Positions 1 through 5,841 of a DNA stretch of 12,790 nt are shown one piece after another (the first letter of the stretch is position 1; each line of letters opens with the position of its first letter). Both the position numbers and the translations under genes were made by a program. The notes below the pieces were generated by a model. It was not told the DNA's origin. It made no database searches and saw only the letters and a program-made list of their open reading frames with translations. The stretch comes from Trebonia sp036509215 (lineage in GTDB: Bacteria > Actinomycetota > Actinomycetes > Streptosporangiales > Streptosporangiaceae), in assembly GCA_036509215.1 (NCBI GenBank), contig DATCGA010000554.1, positions 1-12,790 on the forward strand, in the 5' to 3' direction.

Positions 1-904
1 GGCCGGACGGCTGGCGGCGCTGCTCGACCGGATGGGGGCCGACCTGGCCGACGACCCCGAGCCCACGCTCGTGACCGAGTGGCTGGTCCAGGCCAGGGCG
101 CTGCGGGACGAGATCGAGCGGGTCGACGACACGCTCCGCGAGGCGGCCGACAGCGCCAGGCTCAACCCGCGCGCCCTCGTCGGCACGGCCGAGTCGGTGC
201 ACGTGAACGACATGAACGTGTCGCTCCGGGGCGGGCTGGAGGCGCTCGAGCACGCGGCGCTGACCGTGCGCGGGCTGGCCCGCTCGGTGCTCGACGGCGC
301 CCGGATCGACAGCTCCGCCAACCCGTTCCGCGACGCCGCCACCCGGGCCCGCCTGTCGGACGTGCTCACCCAGCTCGGCGCGGTGATCCGCACCTACGGG
401 GCGCTGGTGCAGACGATGCCGGCCGGCAGCGAGTCGCTCGAGTCGGAGCTCGCCGCCCAGCTCGAGGAGACGCACCGGCTGCAGGACCGGCTGGCCGATC
501 TGCTGGCGCCCCGGCCCTGCCCGGTCGCGGTGACCGAGACCGGGCACGCCGACGCCGACGCCGACGGCGACCGCGCGGCCGCCTTCATCGCCGGCAGCCA
601 GTGGCCGCTGCGGGGCGAGATCCTCACCCACGTCGACCGGCTGCGGACCGGGCTGACGGCGGACTCCATCCCCCGCGAGCCCGGCCCGGCCGGGATTCAC
701 CCCCGGCCGATCAGGCTCCGGGCGCCCCGGCTGCGGCCGCCGGAGCAGTTCCTGGCCGTGACCCGGTCGCTCGGGACGCGCTCGCTTGGCAAGCCGGGCG
801 GCGGCACCCAGCCCCGGCGGGCCGCTAGGACGGCGAGCGTTCCTCGCCAAAGGCGCGCAGCTCGCTCCAGAGACCGCGGTAGGCCCGCGTCGCCGCGGTG
901 TTAG
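1..904 (+). CDS. FUSC / aromatic acid exporter family protein, C-terminal part (5' end outside window)
   Basis: The frame is open from the first bases, so this is the 3' end of a longer gene; the ATG at 32 is internal. The visible ~300 residues have no membrane segment. They form long charged helices: a WLVQARALRDEIERVDDTL stretch, then RLNPRA, a mid helix LEALEHAALTVRGLARSVL, and a Glu-rich helix near the end. This pattern is typical of the cytoplasmic C-terminal region of actinobacterial FUSC/aromatic-acid-exporter-like proteins, whose membrane half would lie upstream. The last ~70 residues are Pro/Arg-rich and low complexity. The stop TAG at 902-904 lies 80 bp inside the 3' end of the converging ParA gene. 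The family call rests on pattern recognition of this domain alone and is moderate. An unrelated coiled-coil protein is the alternative. Confidence 0.55.
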   Translation, partial: AGRLAALLDRMGADLADDPEPTLVTEWLVQARALRDEIERVDDTLREAADSARLNPRALVGTAESVHVNDMNVSLRGGLEALEHAALTVRGLARSVLDGARIDSSANPFRDAATRARLSDVLTQLGAVIRTYGALVQTMPAGSESLESELAAQLEETHRLQDRLADLLAPRPCPVAVTETGHADADADGDRAAAFIAGSQWPLRGEILTHVDRLRTGLTADSIPREPGPAGIHPRPIRLRAPRLRPPEQFLAVTRSLGTRSLGKPGGGTQPRRAARTASVPRQRRAARSRDRGRPASPRC

Positions 905-1622
905 GCGCGAACACGACGACCGGGGCGCGCTCGACCGACATCGTCTCGATGACCGACAGAGCCGGTATGACGGTGCGAGCCACCTCGGTCCGTTCGACAG
1001 AAAGCTTTTCTGATATTTCCCGGTGCAGTTTCTTGCGCCGATCGACCATCGAGAAGAACGCGAGCAGCTCCGGACGGTGGCCGTTGAACTCGGCCACGAA
1101 TCCGACCAGCTGCTCCAGGGTCCGCACCGAGAGCGTGGTCGGAATCAGCGGGACGAGGATGACGTCGGCCGCGTGCAGGACGTTCTCCGACACCAGCGAG
1201 ACCGACGGCGGGCAGTCGAGGAAGACCGCGTCGTACTCGTCGGCCAGCGGCGCCAGCAGCTTGGAGAGCCTGCGGGCGGGCTTGCCGCCGGGAGCGTCAT
1301 CGCCGCCGCCGCCACCGCCGCCACCGCTGGCGTCGAGCAGCAGGTCCATGTTCCGGTAGGTGAAGTCGGCCGGGATCAGGTCCAGATTGTCGAAATCGGT
1401 GCCCTTGATCGCGTCGTCGAGCGGCCGCTTGCCCTTGATGAGCGCCTTGCCGCCGCCCTTGACCTTCGGCTTCACCCTGAACATGAAGGACGCGGCGCCC
1501 TGCGGGTCCAGGTCCCAGAGCACGGTCCGCAGCCCGCTCTCGGCCGCGAGGAAGGCGAGGTTGACCGCCGTGGTGGTCTTCCCGACGCCGCCCTTGATGT
1601 TGTAAGTCGCATAGATTCGCAT
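825..1622 (-). CDS. Orphan ParA-family (Walker-type) ATPase
   Basis: This is a 265-residue ParA/MinD-type ATPase. The deviant Walker A KGGVGKTT is at residues 10-17, with the signature lysine K10. The A' motif is WDLDP (D37, D39) and Walker B is VFLDCPP (133-139). Such proteins dimerise on ATP, bind DNA non-specifically and position plasmids, chromosomes or large protein cargo. It has no N-terminal helix-turn-helix, unlike P1-type plasmid ParA, so it is of the short type used by chromosomal and cargo-positioning ATPases. Two insertions stand out: a Lys-rich loop at 49-66 and a run of eight Gly at 100-107 coded by a GGC/GGT microsatellite. The ATG lies 5 nt after the CHAD stop, with its GGGGCGG ribosome-binding region inside the CHAD 3' end, so the two genes are co-transcribed and probably translationally coupled. 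No ParB is visible, which argues against a role in DNA partition. Confidence 0.9.
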   Translation of the reverse strand: MRIYATYNIKGGVGKTTTAVNLAFLAAESGLRTVLWDLDPQGAASFMFRVKPKVKGGGKALIKGKRPLDDAIKGTDFDNLDLIPADFTYRNMDLLLDASGGGGGGGGDDAPGGKPARRLSKLLAPLADEYDAVFLDCPPSVSLVSENVLHAADVILVPLIPTTLSVRTLEQLVGFVAEFNGHRPELLAFFSMVDRRKKLHREISEKLSVERTEVARTVIPALSVIETMSVERAPVVVFAPNTAATRAYRGLWSELRAFGEERSPS

Positions 1623-1627
1623 ATCAG

Positions 1628-3280
1628 CTACCGCCCCGGTGTCCCCCGCAGCAACGACGATATCCGGCGCTGCCCGTCGATCCCGGCAAACGCCGCGAAC
1701 CGGCGACCAAAGTCTTCCCGCGCGGCCCGCTGCCGAAGCGCGAGCCCGGCCGTGACCTCGCCCATCGCCAGCAGCGTGACCGCCGGCGCCTCGCCCGCCG
1801 CCAGCATCGCCGTCGCCAGCGCCCTGATCTCCCCGACCTGCACCTCGGTGTCCTGGAACTCGCCCAGGCAGTCCTGCAGCCGCTTGAGCTCGCCGACCAC
1901 CTTGGCCTGGGCCTCCCGGTCGTGCAGGGGGGCGAAGAACTCCAGCGCGTACCGCAGCTCCTTGGCCCGCTTGCGCAGGTCATGGAGGGTTTCTGCGGGC
2001 GACTCGGGGGTGATCGCGGCGCCGCGCCGCACCGTTTTGGCAAAGGCGGCGCGGGTTCGCTCCATCGCCAGCGCGCCGGTGGTCTCCGCTGCCGCTTGCC
2101 GGTCTTTGCCCGAACGGACCGGGGCGCCTGCGGTCTTTGGACTTCCGTCTCTGATCGCGGTCAGCCGCTCCCGCCAGTCCCTGGTCAGGCCGGTGAACCT
2201 AGCCGACCGCAGGCCCCGGGTCAGGAGGCGGAACTCCCGGCGCCGGCGCTGCTCGAGGTAGGCCCGGAACGGCTCGAGGTCGTCCGGCTTGGCCGCGCTG
2301 AGCGAGCGGGCGGTGTCGTCGAAGTCGAGCAGGTGGACGTCCAGGTCCCTGGTCGGCGTGGTCAGGTCGCCGACCCACTTGAACTCGGCCGCGAAGAACG
2401 CGGTCTCGCCCTCGGTCAGGCCGCCGCGGCCGGTGAGCGCGTCGCCGAACAGCTTCAGGGCGCTGCGGGTGCGCCGCACCGAGACGCGCAGGTCGTGCAG
2501 GAACTCGGTGTCGGTGTCGGCCAGCACGCCGCCGATGTTCGCCTCGACGGTGTCGAGCAGCCGGAGCAGGATGGTCGCGGCCGCCTGGCTGGCGGGCTGG
2601 GCGGCGGTGATGACCGCGTCGACCTTGTTGGAGTAGTCGCCGGGCCGGCGGCCGACCGCCCGCAGCGCTTCCGTTTCCGTGGGCGTGCTGGCCGGCTCGA
2701 TGCCGGTAGCCGCGCTTAGTAGCTGAGTCGCTCCGCGGGCGTCACCTGGATAGCCCCTGACCTCGGTGATCGTCAGCCGGGGGGCCAGCGGCGTGGGCGG
2801 CGGGCCGGGGACCGACGCGTGCTCGACGTGCAGCCGGGCGACCATCTTGCCGTCTTCGTTCAGCAGCCGGTAGGTGGTCGTCGAGCTGGTGACGGTGACG
2901 ACCGGCAGCAGCGCGCGGTTGGCGACGAGGTCGCCGATCCGCGACGTCACCGGGCCGTCGGGCAGCTCGCAGGCCAGGTGCGGGCGGGCCGCCTGCCAGC
3001 CGTTCACCGGCTGGGGGATGGCGGCGCCGGCGGCGGCGCCGGAGAGCAGCAGGTCGCCGCCTCCGGGGCGGCCCGCGTACTCCAGCGTCAGCCCGGCCCG
3101 GTGCAGCCGCCAGTCGAAGGTGTCGAGCCAGCTGCGGCGGCGGGCGGCGGCGGGCCGGCCGCTGCGGTCAGGGATAACGTCGAACCCGGTCCCGAGCGCG
3201 TCGAGCACTCCGGCCACGACCTCGTCCCAGGCGCGCGCGTCGTCTCCGGTGGCGATGAAACCTGCCAGGCCAGGGGTCAC
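1628..3280 (-). CDS. CHAD domain protein with degenerate N-terminal CYTH domain
   Basis: This is a 550-residue protein starting at the GTG at 3280. GGAAGGAG sits 7 nt upstream of that GTG, while the in-frame ATG at 3334 lacks a good site and adds 18 unconserved residues. Residues ~1-205 resemble a CYTH (triphosphate tunnel) fold: RRSWLDTFDWRLHRAGLTLEY at ~48-68 matches the YfDTpdxRL..aGltLR strand pair. The N-terminal ExExK catalytic motif is absent, so the tunnel is probably inactive. Residues ~255-535 are a CHAD domain with its two hallmark basic helices, FLHDLRVSVRRTRSALKLF (H262, R265, R269, R270, R272) and LHDLRKRAKELRYALEFF (H433, R436, K437, R438, K440). CHAD helices bind polyphosphate through these residues, and CHAD proteins of other bacteria sit on polyphosphate granules (family knowledge). 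It is the first gene of an operon with the ParA ATPase. The likely role is a polyphosphate-binding adaptor. Confidence 0.9.
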   Translation of the reverse strand: MTPGLAGFIATGDDARAWDEVVAGVLDALGTGFDVIPDRSGRPAAARRRSWLDTFDWRLHRAGLTLEYAGRPGGGDLLLSGAAAGAAIPQPVNGWQAARPHLACELPDGPVTSRIGDLVANRALLPVVTVTSSTTTYRLLNEDGKMVARLHVEHASVPGPPPTPLAPRLTITEVRGYPGDARGATQLLSAATGIEPASTPTETEALRAVGRRPGDYSNKVDAVITAAQPASQAAATILLRLLDTVEANIGGVLADTDTEFLHDLRVSVRRTRSALKLFGDALTGRGGLTEGETAFFAAEFKWVGDLTTPTRDLDVHLLDFDDTARSLSAAKPDDLEPFRAYLEQRRRREFRLLTRGLRSARFTGLTRDWRERLTAIRDGSPKTAGAPVRSGKDRQAAAETTGALAMERTRAAFAKTVRRGAAITPESPAETLHDLRKRAKELRYALEFFAPLHDREAQAKVVGELKRLQDCLGEFQDTEVQVGEIRALATAMLAAGEAPAVTLLAMGEVTAGLALRQRAAREDFGRRFAAFAGIDGQRRISSLLRGTPGR

Positions 3281-3303
3281 CTCGCAACTCCTTCCCGGCG
3301 ATG

Positions 3304-3317
3304 TGATGCAGGCATCA
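3304..3317. promoter_or_regulatory. 14-bp palindrome 24 nt upstream of the CHAD start
   Basis: TGATGC-AG-GCATCA is a perfect 6-bp inverted repeat with a 2-bp centre. It lies between the ribosome binding site of the CHAD gene and an AT-rich stretch (3318-3347) that could hold its promoter. The position suits an operator or a short 5' UTR hairpin. Palindromes this short also arise by chance. Confidence 0.3.
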
Positions 3318-3351
3318 TTTAAGCACAAATTCACCGTTAAGCGTTAATGGT

Positions 3352-3384
3352 GTTTGCCCTCTGTTAACCTCCCGTTTACTTTAT
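3352..3384 (+). promoter_or_regulatory. Three 11-nt direct repeats resembling a PHO box, upstream of CHAD-ParA
   Basis: GTTTGCC, GTTAACC and GTTTACT begin at 3352, 3363 and 3374, exactly 11 nt apart. A further ATTCACC lies at 3329, one base out of phase. The actinomycete PhoP box consists of 11-nt units beginning GTTCACC (known from Streptomyces). The three units match 5, 6 and 5 of the 7 bases. The element is 72-104 nt upstream of the CHAD GTG, a normal distance for control, but it reads on the strand opposite to the gene. The AT-rich setting makes chance matches easier, and another OmpR-family regulator that reads GTnAC-type repeats is an alternative. Confidence 0.35.
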
Positions 3385-3424
3385 CGAGTCGGGTGGGTGT
3401 TTGCCCAGGTCAATCGGCCTTGAA

Positions 3425-4519
3425 TTAGCTTGATGGGACCGGCCAGGAATGGCCGGTGGCGGCGAGAACGTCGGCCGGCCTGGGCATGCCCGACTGGGTG
3501 CCCGGGCGGGCCGCTGCGGCGGCGCCTGCCGCGGCGGCGGCGGTGACCGCGTCGAGCGGCGGGAGGCCGGCCGCGAGGGCGACCGCGAGCGCGCCGACGA
3601 ACGTGTCGCCCGCGCCCACGGTGTCGACGGCGGTGACCTTGAAACCGGGGACGGTGACGACGTGGGGGCGGTCGGCTGCGTTTGCGGTTGCGGTTGCGCC
3701 TGGTCCGCAGTAGGCGGCGCCTGCGGCGCCGGCGGTGACCACCGCGTTGCGCGCGCCCGCCGCGACCAGGTCGGAGGCGGCGGCGGCGGCCTCGGCCAGC
3801 CCGGCCACCGCCCGGCCGAGCACGGCGGCGGCCTCGGACTCGTTCACCACCAGCCAGTCGGGGCCGAGCGCGACGAGGTCGGCCGCCTTCACCTGCGATG
3901 GCGCCGGGGCGAGGTTGAGCACCCGCAGCGAGCGGCCCGCCGAGGCGGCCAGCGCCGCGCCGATCACCGGGAGCGGCACCTCGGCGCTGATCACCAGCAC
4001 CTCGCGAACGGGGCTGGCCGCGTGTGGGCTTGACGGGGCGGGGGTGGCGAGGCTGGCGATGTCGGCGGTGCTGACCTCGTGGTTGGCGCCCGGGGAGACG
4101 GTGATCATGTTCTCGCCCGCCCGGTCGACCGTGATCATCGCGATCCCGGTGGGGACGCCGGCCACGGTGCGGACCGAGCGGTCGTCGACCCCCTCGGCCT
4201 GCAGCGCCGCCCGCAGCGTCCGGCCGAAGTCGTCGTCGCCGGTGCAACCGATCATCGCCACCGGCATCCCGGCCTCACGGGCGAGCCGGGCGGCCGCCAC
4301 CGCCTGGTTGGCGCCCTTGCCGCCGGGGGCGAAGACGGCGGCCCGGCCGAGCACCGTCGCACCGGGGACGGGCAGGTCCGGCACCGTGACCGAAATATCC
4401 ATGTTCAGGCTGCCGAGCACGGTCAGCCTCGCCGCGAAGACCACGACCGCACCGTACTCCCGGCAGGCCCGGCAGGCGAGACGGGGCGGGCGTTGCCGCT
4501 CGTTCGGGCCGGCGCGCAT
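3425..4519 (-). CDS. rbsK: Ribokinase (PfkB carbohydrate kinase family)
   Basis: Ribokinase phosphorylates D-ribose to ribose-5-phosphate with ATP in the cytoplasm. With numbering from the ATG at 4519 (364 residues), the sequence shows the substrate motif GSLNMD (36-41), the first PfkB signature FAPGGKGANQA (63-73), and the second signature DTVGAGDTF (299-307) with catalytic Asp305 and its anion hole. The NxxE Mg-binding motif appears as NESE. The conserved core begins only at residue ~32 (LTVLGSLNMD), and ribokinases are usually ~300 residues. A GTG at 4444, 12 nt after GGGAG, would give 339 residues and may be the true start. Codon bias stays coding-like between the two starts, so I cannot decide. 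No ribose transporter or lac-type repressor is adjacent. Another PfkB sugar or nucleoside kinase is possible, but NxD plus GGKGANQ favours ribokinase. Confidence 0.85.
   Translation of the reverse strand: MRAGPNERQRPPRLACRACREYGAVVVFAARLTVLGSLNMDISVTVPDLPVPGATVLGRAAVFAPGGKGANQAVAAARLAREAGMPVAMIGCTGDDDFGRTLRAALQAEGVDDRSVRTVAGVPTGIAMITVDRAGENMITVSPGANHEVSTADIASLATPAPSSPHAASPVREVLVISAEVPLPVIGAALAASAGRSLRVLNLAPAPSQVKAADLVALGPDWLVVNESEAAAVLGRAVAGLAEAAAAASDLVAAGARNAVVTAGAAGAAYCGPGATATANAADRPHVVTVPGFKVTAVDTVGAGDTFVGALAVALAAGLPPLDAVTAAAAAGAAAAARPGTQSGMPRPADVLAATGHSWPVPSS
3438..3457 (-). terminator. Hairpin in the last codons of the ribokinase gene
   Basis: ACCGGCCA (3438-3445) and TGGCCGGT (3450-3457) form a perfect 8-bp stem with a 4-nt loop. 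It ends 11 nt before the ribokinase stop codon on the minus strand. No T-run follows, so it may only pause or protect the transcript, or be a consequence of coding. It is the only strong hairpin between ribokinase and the CHAD promoter. Confidence 0.3.
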
Positions 4520-4569
4520 GTCACGCTGGGCGCGGGTAGTGATAACGGATGGCTCGCGGACGGTCCGGT

Positions 4570-4621
4570 TTGAGCCCGACTGGACATAACCCCATAACGC
4601 GATATATCTTGTTACCTGGAG
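4570..4621 (+). promoter_or_regulatory. Putative promoter and RBS of the 16-residue-repeat protein gene
   Basis: This is an AT-richer stretch between the divergent ribokinase and repeat-protein genes. TTGAGC (4570-4575) with CATAAC (4593-4598, 17-nt spacer) is one -35/-10 pair. TGGACA (4581-4586) with TATATC (4603-4608, 16-nt spacer) is another. GGAGG at 4617-4621, 6 nt before the ATG, is a clear ribosome binding site. The RBS is convincing; which promoter pair is used is not. Confidence 0.4.
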
Positions 4622-4627
4622 GCAATC

Positions 4628-5029
4628 ATGAGCGAGTTCGAGCGTCGGATCAGGGATCTATGGACGCGTATCACCGCGGGGCTGTCAGGCTCCGCCAAGA
4701 GCGCCGGGCGCAAGCGCAGCGAGTCGGCCGCGCAACTGCGCAAGGAGGCGGCCGCCCGCGCCCAGCAGGCCGCCGCCAAGGCCCGCGACCTGCGTGACAC
4801 CGACACGGCCAAGAAGGCCGCGAGCGCCCTGCACGACCTGCGGGAGGGCGAGGCGGCCAAGAAGGCCGAGGCCGCCATCAGCGACCTGCGCTCCAGCGAC
4901 GCCGCCAAGAAGGCGGAGAGCGCGATCGCCGACCTGCGGCAGCGCGAGCCGGTCAAGAAGGCCGAGGAGAGCGCCCGCAAGGTCATGCACGACCTGTTCT
5001 CCGGCGACGGTTCGGCCAAGACCTCCTGA
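4628..5029 (+). CDS. Small Ala/Lys-rich helical protein with five 16-residue tandem repeats
   Basis: This is a 133-residue cytoplasmic protein without signal peptide or membrane segment; I do not recognise a named family. The N-terminus (1-40) has an amphipathic start MSEFERRIRDLW followed by a basic linker. Residues 41-120 are five 16-residue units ending in DLR or a variant, consensus xxxAxKKAxxAxxDLR, for example EGEAAKKAEAAISDLR at 73-88. They predict a long, highly charged helix or short helices broken at DLRxxD. A 16-residue period is neither a heptad coiled coil nor the 11-residue LEA period. The AKKA motifs recall histone-H1-like tails of actinobacterial nucleoid proteins such as HupS, so nucleic-acid binding or a stress-type LEA-like role is possible but unproven. 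Strong GGAGG RBS; monocistronic, followed by a strong hairpin. Confidence 0.8.
   Translation: MSEFERRIRDLWTRITAGLSGSAKSAGRKRSESAAQLRKEAAARAQQAAAKARDLRDTDTAKKAASALHDLREGEAAKKAEAAISDLRSSDAAKKAESAIADLRQREPVKKAEESARKVMHDLFSGDGSAKTS
4748..4987 (+). repeat. Five in-frame 48-bp repeats inside the Ala/Lys-rich gene
   Basis: Codons 41-56, 57-72, 73-88, 89-104 and 105-120 form five 48-bp units. The middle three are most alike, each with a GCnAAGAAGGCC core and a GACCTGCG end. The first lacks the KK pair and the fifth has lost the DLR end. The period is exact without indels, as expected from unequal crossing-over or slippage, so copy number may vary between strains. Confidence 0.75.
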
Positions 5030-5053
5030 CCGGAAGATCGGTCGCGGCGGGTT

Positions 5054-5090
5054 GTCGTGGGTGATGCGCGAAAGCGCGCATTCCCACGAC
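5054..5090 (+). terminator. Strong hairpin downstream of the repeat-protein gene
   Basis: GTCGTGGG (5054-5061) pairs with CCCACGAC (5083-5090), and ATGCGCG (5064-5070) pairs with CGCGCAT (5075-5081). The loop is AAAG, with a small TG/T internal bulge. This 15-bp stem starts 25 nt after the stop codon at 5029. No T-run follows, as is common for actinobacterial hairpin terminators. Its right half is part of the RIO-kinase-like relic. Confidence 0.5.
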
Positions 5091-5111
5091 CCCGCCTTCG
5101 ACTGTGTCCGC
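5064..5111 (+). pseudogene. Relic copy of the RIO kinase gene 5' end
   Basis: These 48 bp match the first 48 bp of the RIO kinase CDS (7970-8017) at 41 positions without gaps. Translated from the ATG at 5064 they read MRESAHSHDPAFDCVR, against MRDSADSYDPAFGRVR in the intact kinase. Similarity stops abruptly at codon 16, and the 60 nt upstream share nothing obvious, including no RBS like the GAGGAG of the intact gene. The frame stays open to 5192 but without kinase similarity. The best reading is a truncated duplicate or a scar left when the 5112-7969 segment arrived. A dispersed short repeat that happens to include the gene start is the alternative. Confidence 0.6.
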
Positions 5112-5163
5112 CTCCGGCTGGATTCGGCAATCGCTGAGCGGCACAAAGTTCGCATATCGCCGA

Positions 5164-5169
5164 TAGCAT
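5164..5169 (+). promoter_or_regulatory. -10 element for an apparently leaderless gene
   Basis: TAGCAT matches the actinobacterial -10 pattern TAnnnT and ends 6 nt before the GTG at 5176. Transcription would begin at the start codon itself. No Shine-Dalgarno sequence is present before this GTG, which fits leaderless translation. No convincing -35 is seen at 16-18 nt. Confidence 0.4.
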
Positions 5170-5175
5170 GCAATC

Positions 5176-5838
5176 GTGAGCGGGTCGGCTGATGTCTGCG
5201 GGAATTGCGGCGCGCCGCTGGACCTGAATGAGGACGGCGAATGCCGGTGGTGCCGCACCAAGGTACGGGCCAGACATCGGCCGTTCTCCGGCGAGGGTCG
5301 GCGCGGCGTCAGCTGGAGATGGAACCGGCGCCTCGCGGCGCTCTCGGCGATCGCCATCGTCCTGGCCGCCGGGCTCGGCATCGGCATCGCCGGCTACGTC
5401 GGCTCGCACCAGTCTGGCCCGCCGACGGCGACCGCCACCGGTAGCCCAGAAACGGGATCTGCGGCACCGGGATCGACGGACCTGCAGGCCCTCAGGCAGG
5501 ACTTCGGCCCTTGGCGGCAGCTTGCCGATGGCCCAACCGACAGCCCGGCTCTGCTCCTGCTGGAGAGCGGTGCCTCCTACGCGTCCGAGCGGTGGACGGT
5601 GGCGTCCACCGCGACGTGGTGGGCCCAGGACCTCGGCGGCAACGTCAGCTCCGTAGCGGCCTCTGGAGATCACGCCACCATCGAAGACGCTGATGGCGTC
5701 AGTTACACCGTTGGCATCAATCAGGCGTTCGTCATCTCCAGTAATCCCGATACTGTGCTGCTGATAACCCCGAGCAGCATTGTCATGTCGATGCCCCTGG
5801 CGCAGGCGACAGCCGTGCGACAGCCCCTCGGAAGGTAA
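5176..5838 (+). CDS. Zinc-ribbon single-pass membrane protein of unknown function
   Basis: This is a 220-residue protein; I do not recognise the family. Residues 8-26 form a treble-clef or zinc-ribbon motif (C8-GN-C11, C23-RW-C26) on the cytoplasmic side. A basic linker follows, then one membrane helix (~54-75, LAALSAIAIVLAAGLGIGIA), a Ser/Thr/Pro/Gly linker, and a ~120-residue outer domain rich in small and beta-forming residues with several Trp. The topology is N-in, C-out. The GTG start was chosen because the zinc ribbon begins directly after it and a -10 element lies 6 nt upstream. The stop is 3 nt before the next ATG, and GGAAGG at 5830-5835 inside this gene serves the next one, so the two are an operon and probably partners. 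A sensor or assembly factor for the larger membrane protein is a guess from context only. Confidence 0.75.
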   Translation: MSGSADVCGNCGAPLDLNEDGECRWCRTKVRARHRPFSGEGRRGVSWRWNRRLAALSAIAIVLAAGLGIGIAGYVGSHQSGPPTATATGSPETGSAAPGSTDLQALRQDFGPWRQLADGPTDSPALLLLESGASYASERWTVASTATWWAQDLGGNVSSVAASGDHATIEDADGVSYTVGINQAFVISSNPDTVLLITPSSIVMSMPLAQATAVRQPLGR

Positions 5839-5841
5839 TCG

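Noticed and set aside
825..1622. Plasmid or chromosome partition system
   Set aside because: No ParB, no parS-like palindrome cluster and no replication gene. The partner gene is a CHAD protein.
1023..2261. 412-codon open frame on the plus strand
   Set aside because: Antisense to the ParA and CHAD genes, whose motifs are clear. The translation is low-complexity Arg/Ala/Gly.
3336..3347. GTTAA repeats (3336 and 3343) as a GlnR or MtrA site
   Set aside because: The spacing of 7 nt does not fit the box arrangements I know for these regulators. The 11-nt series beginning at 3352 is the more regular signal.
3381..4247. 288-codon minus-strand frame overlapping the ribokinase
   Set aside because: It is a +1 shadow of the ribokinase; the real frame has both PfkB signatures, while this one is an Arg/Gly/His-rich stretch.
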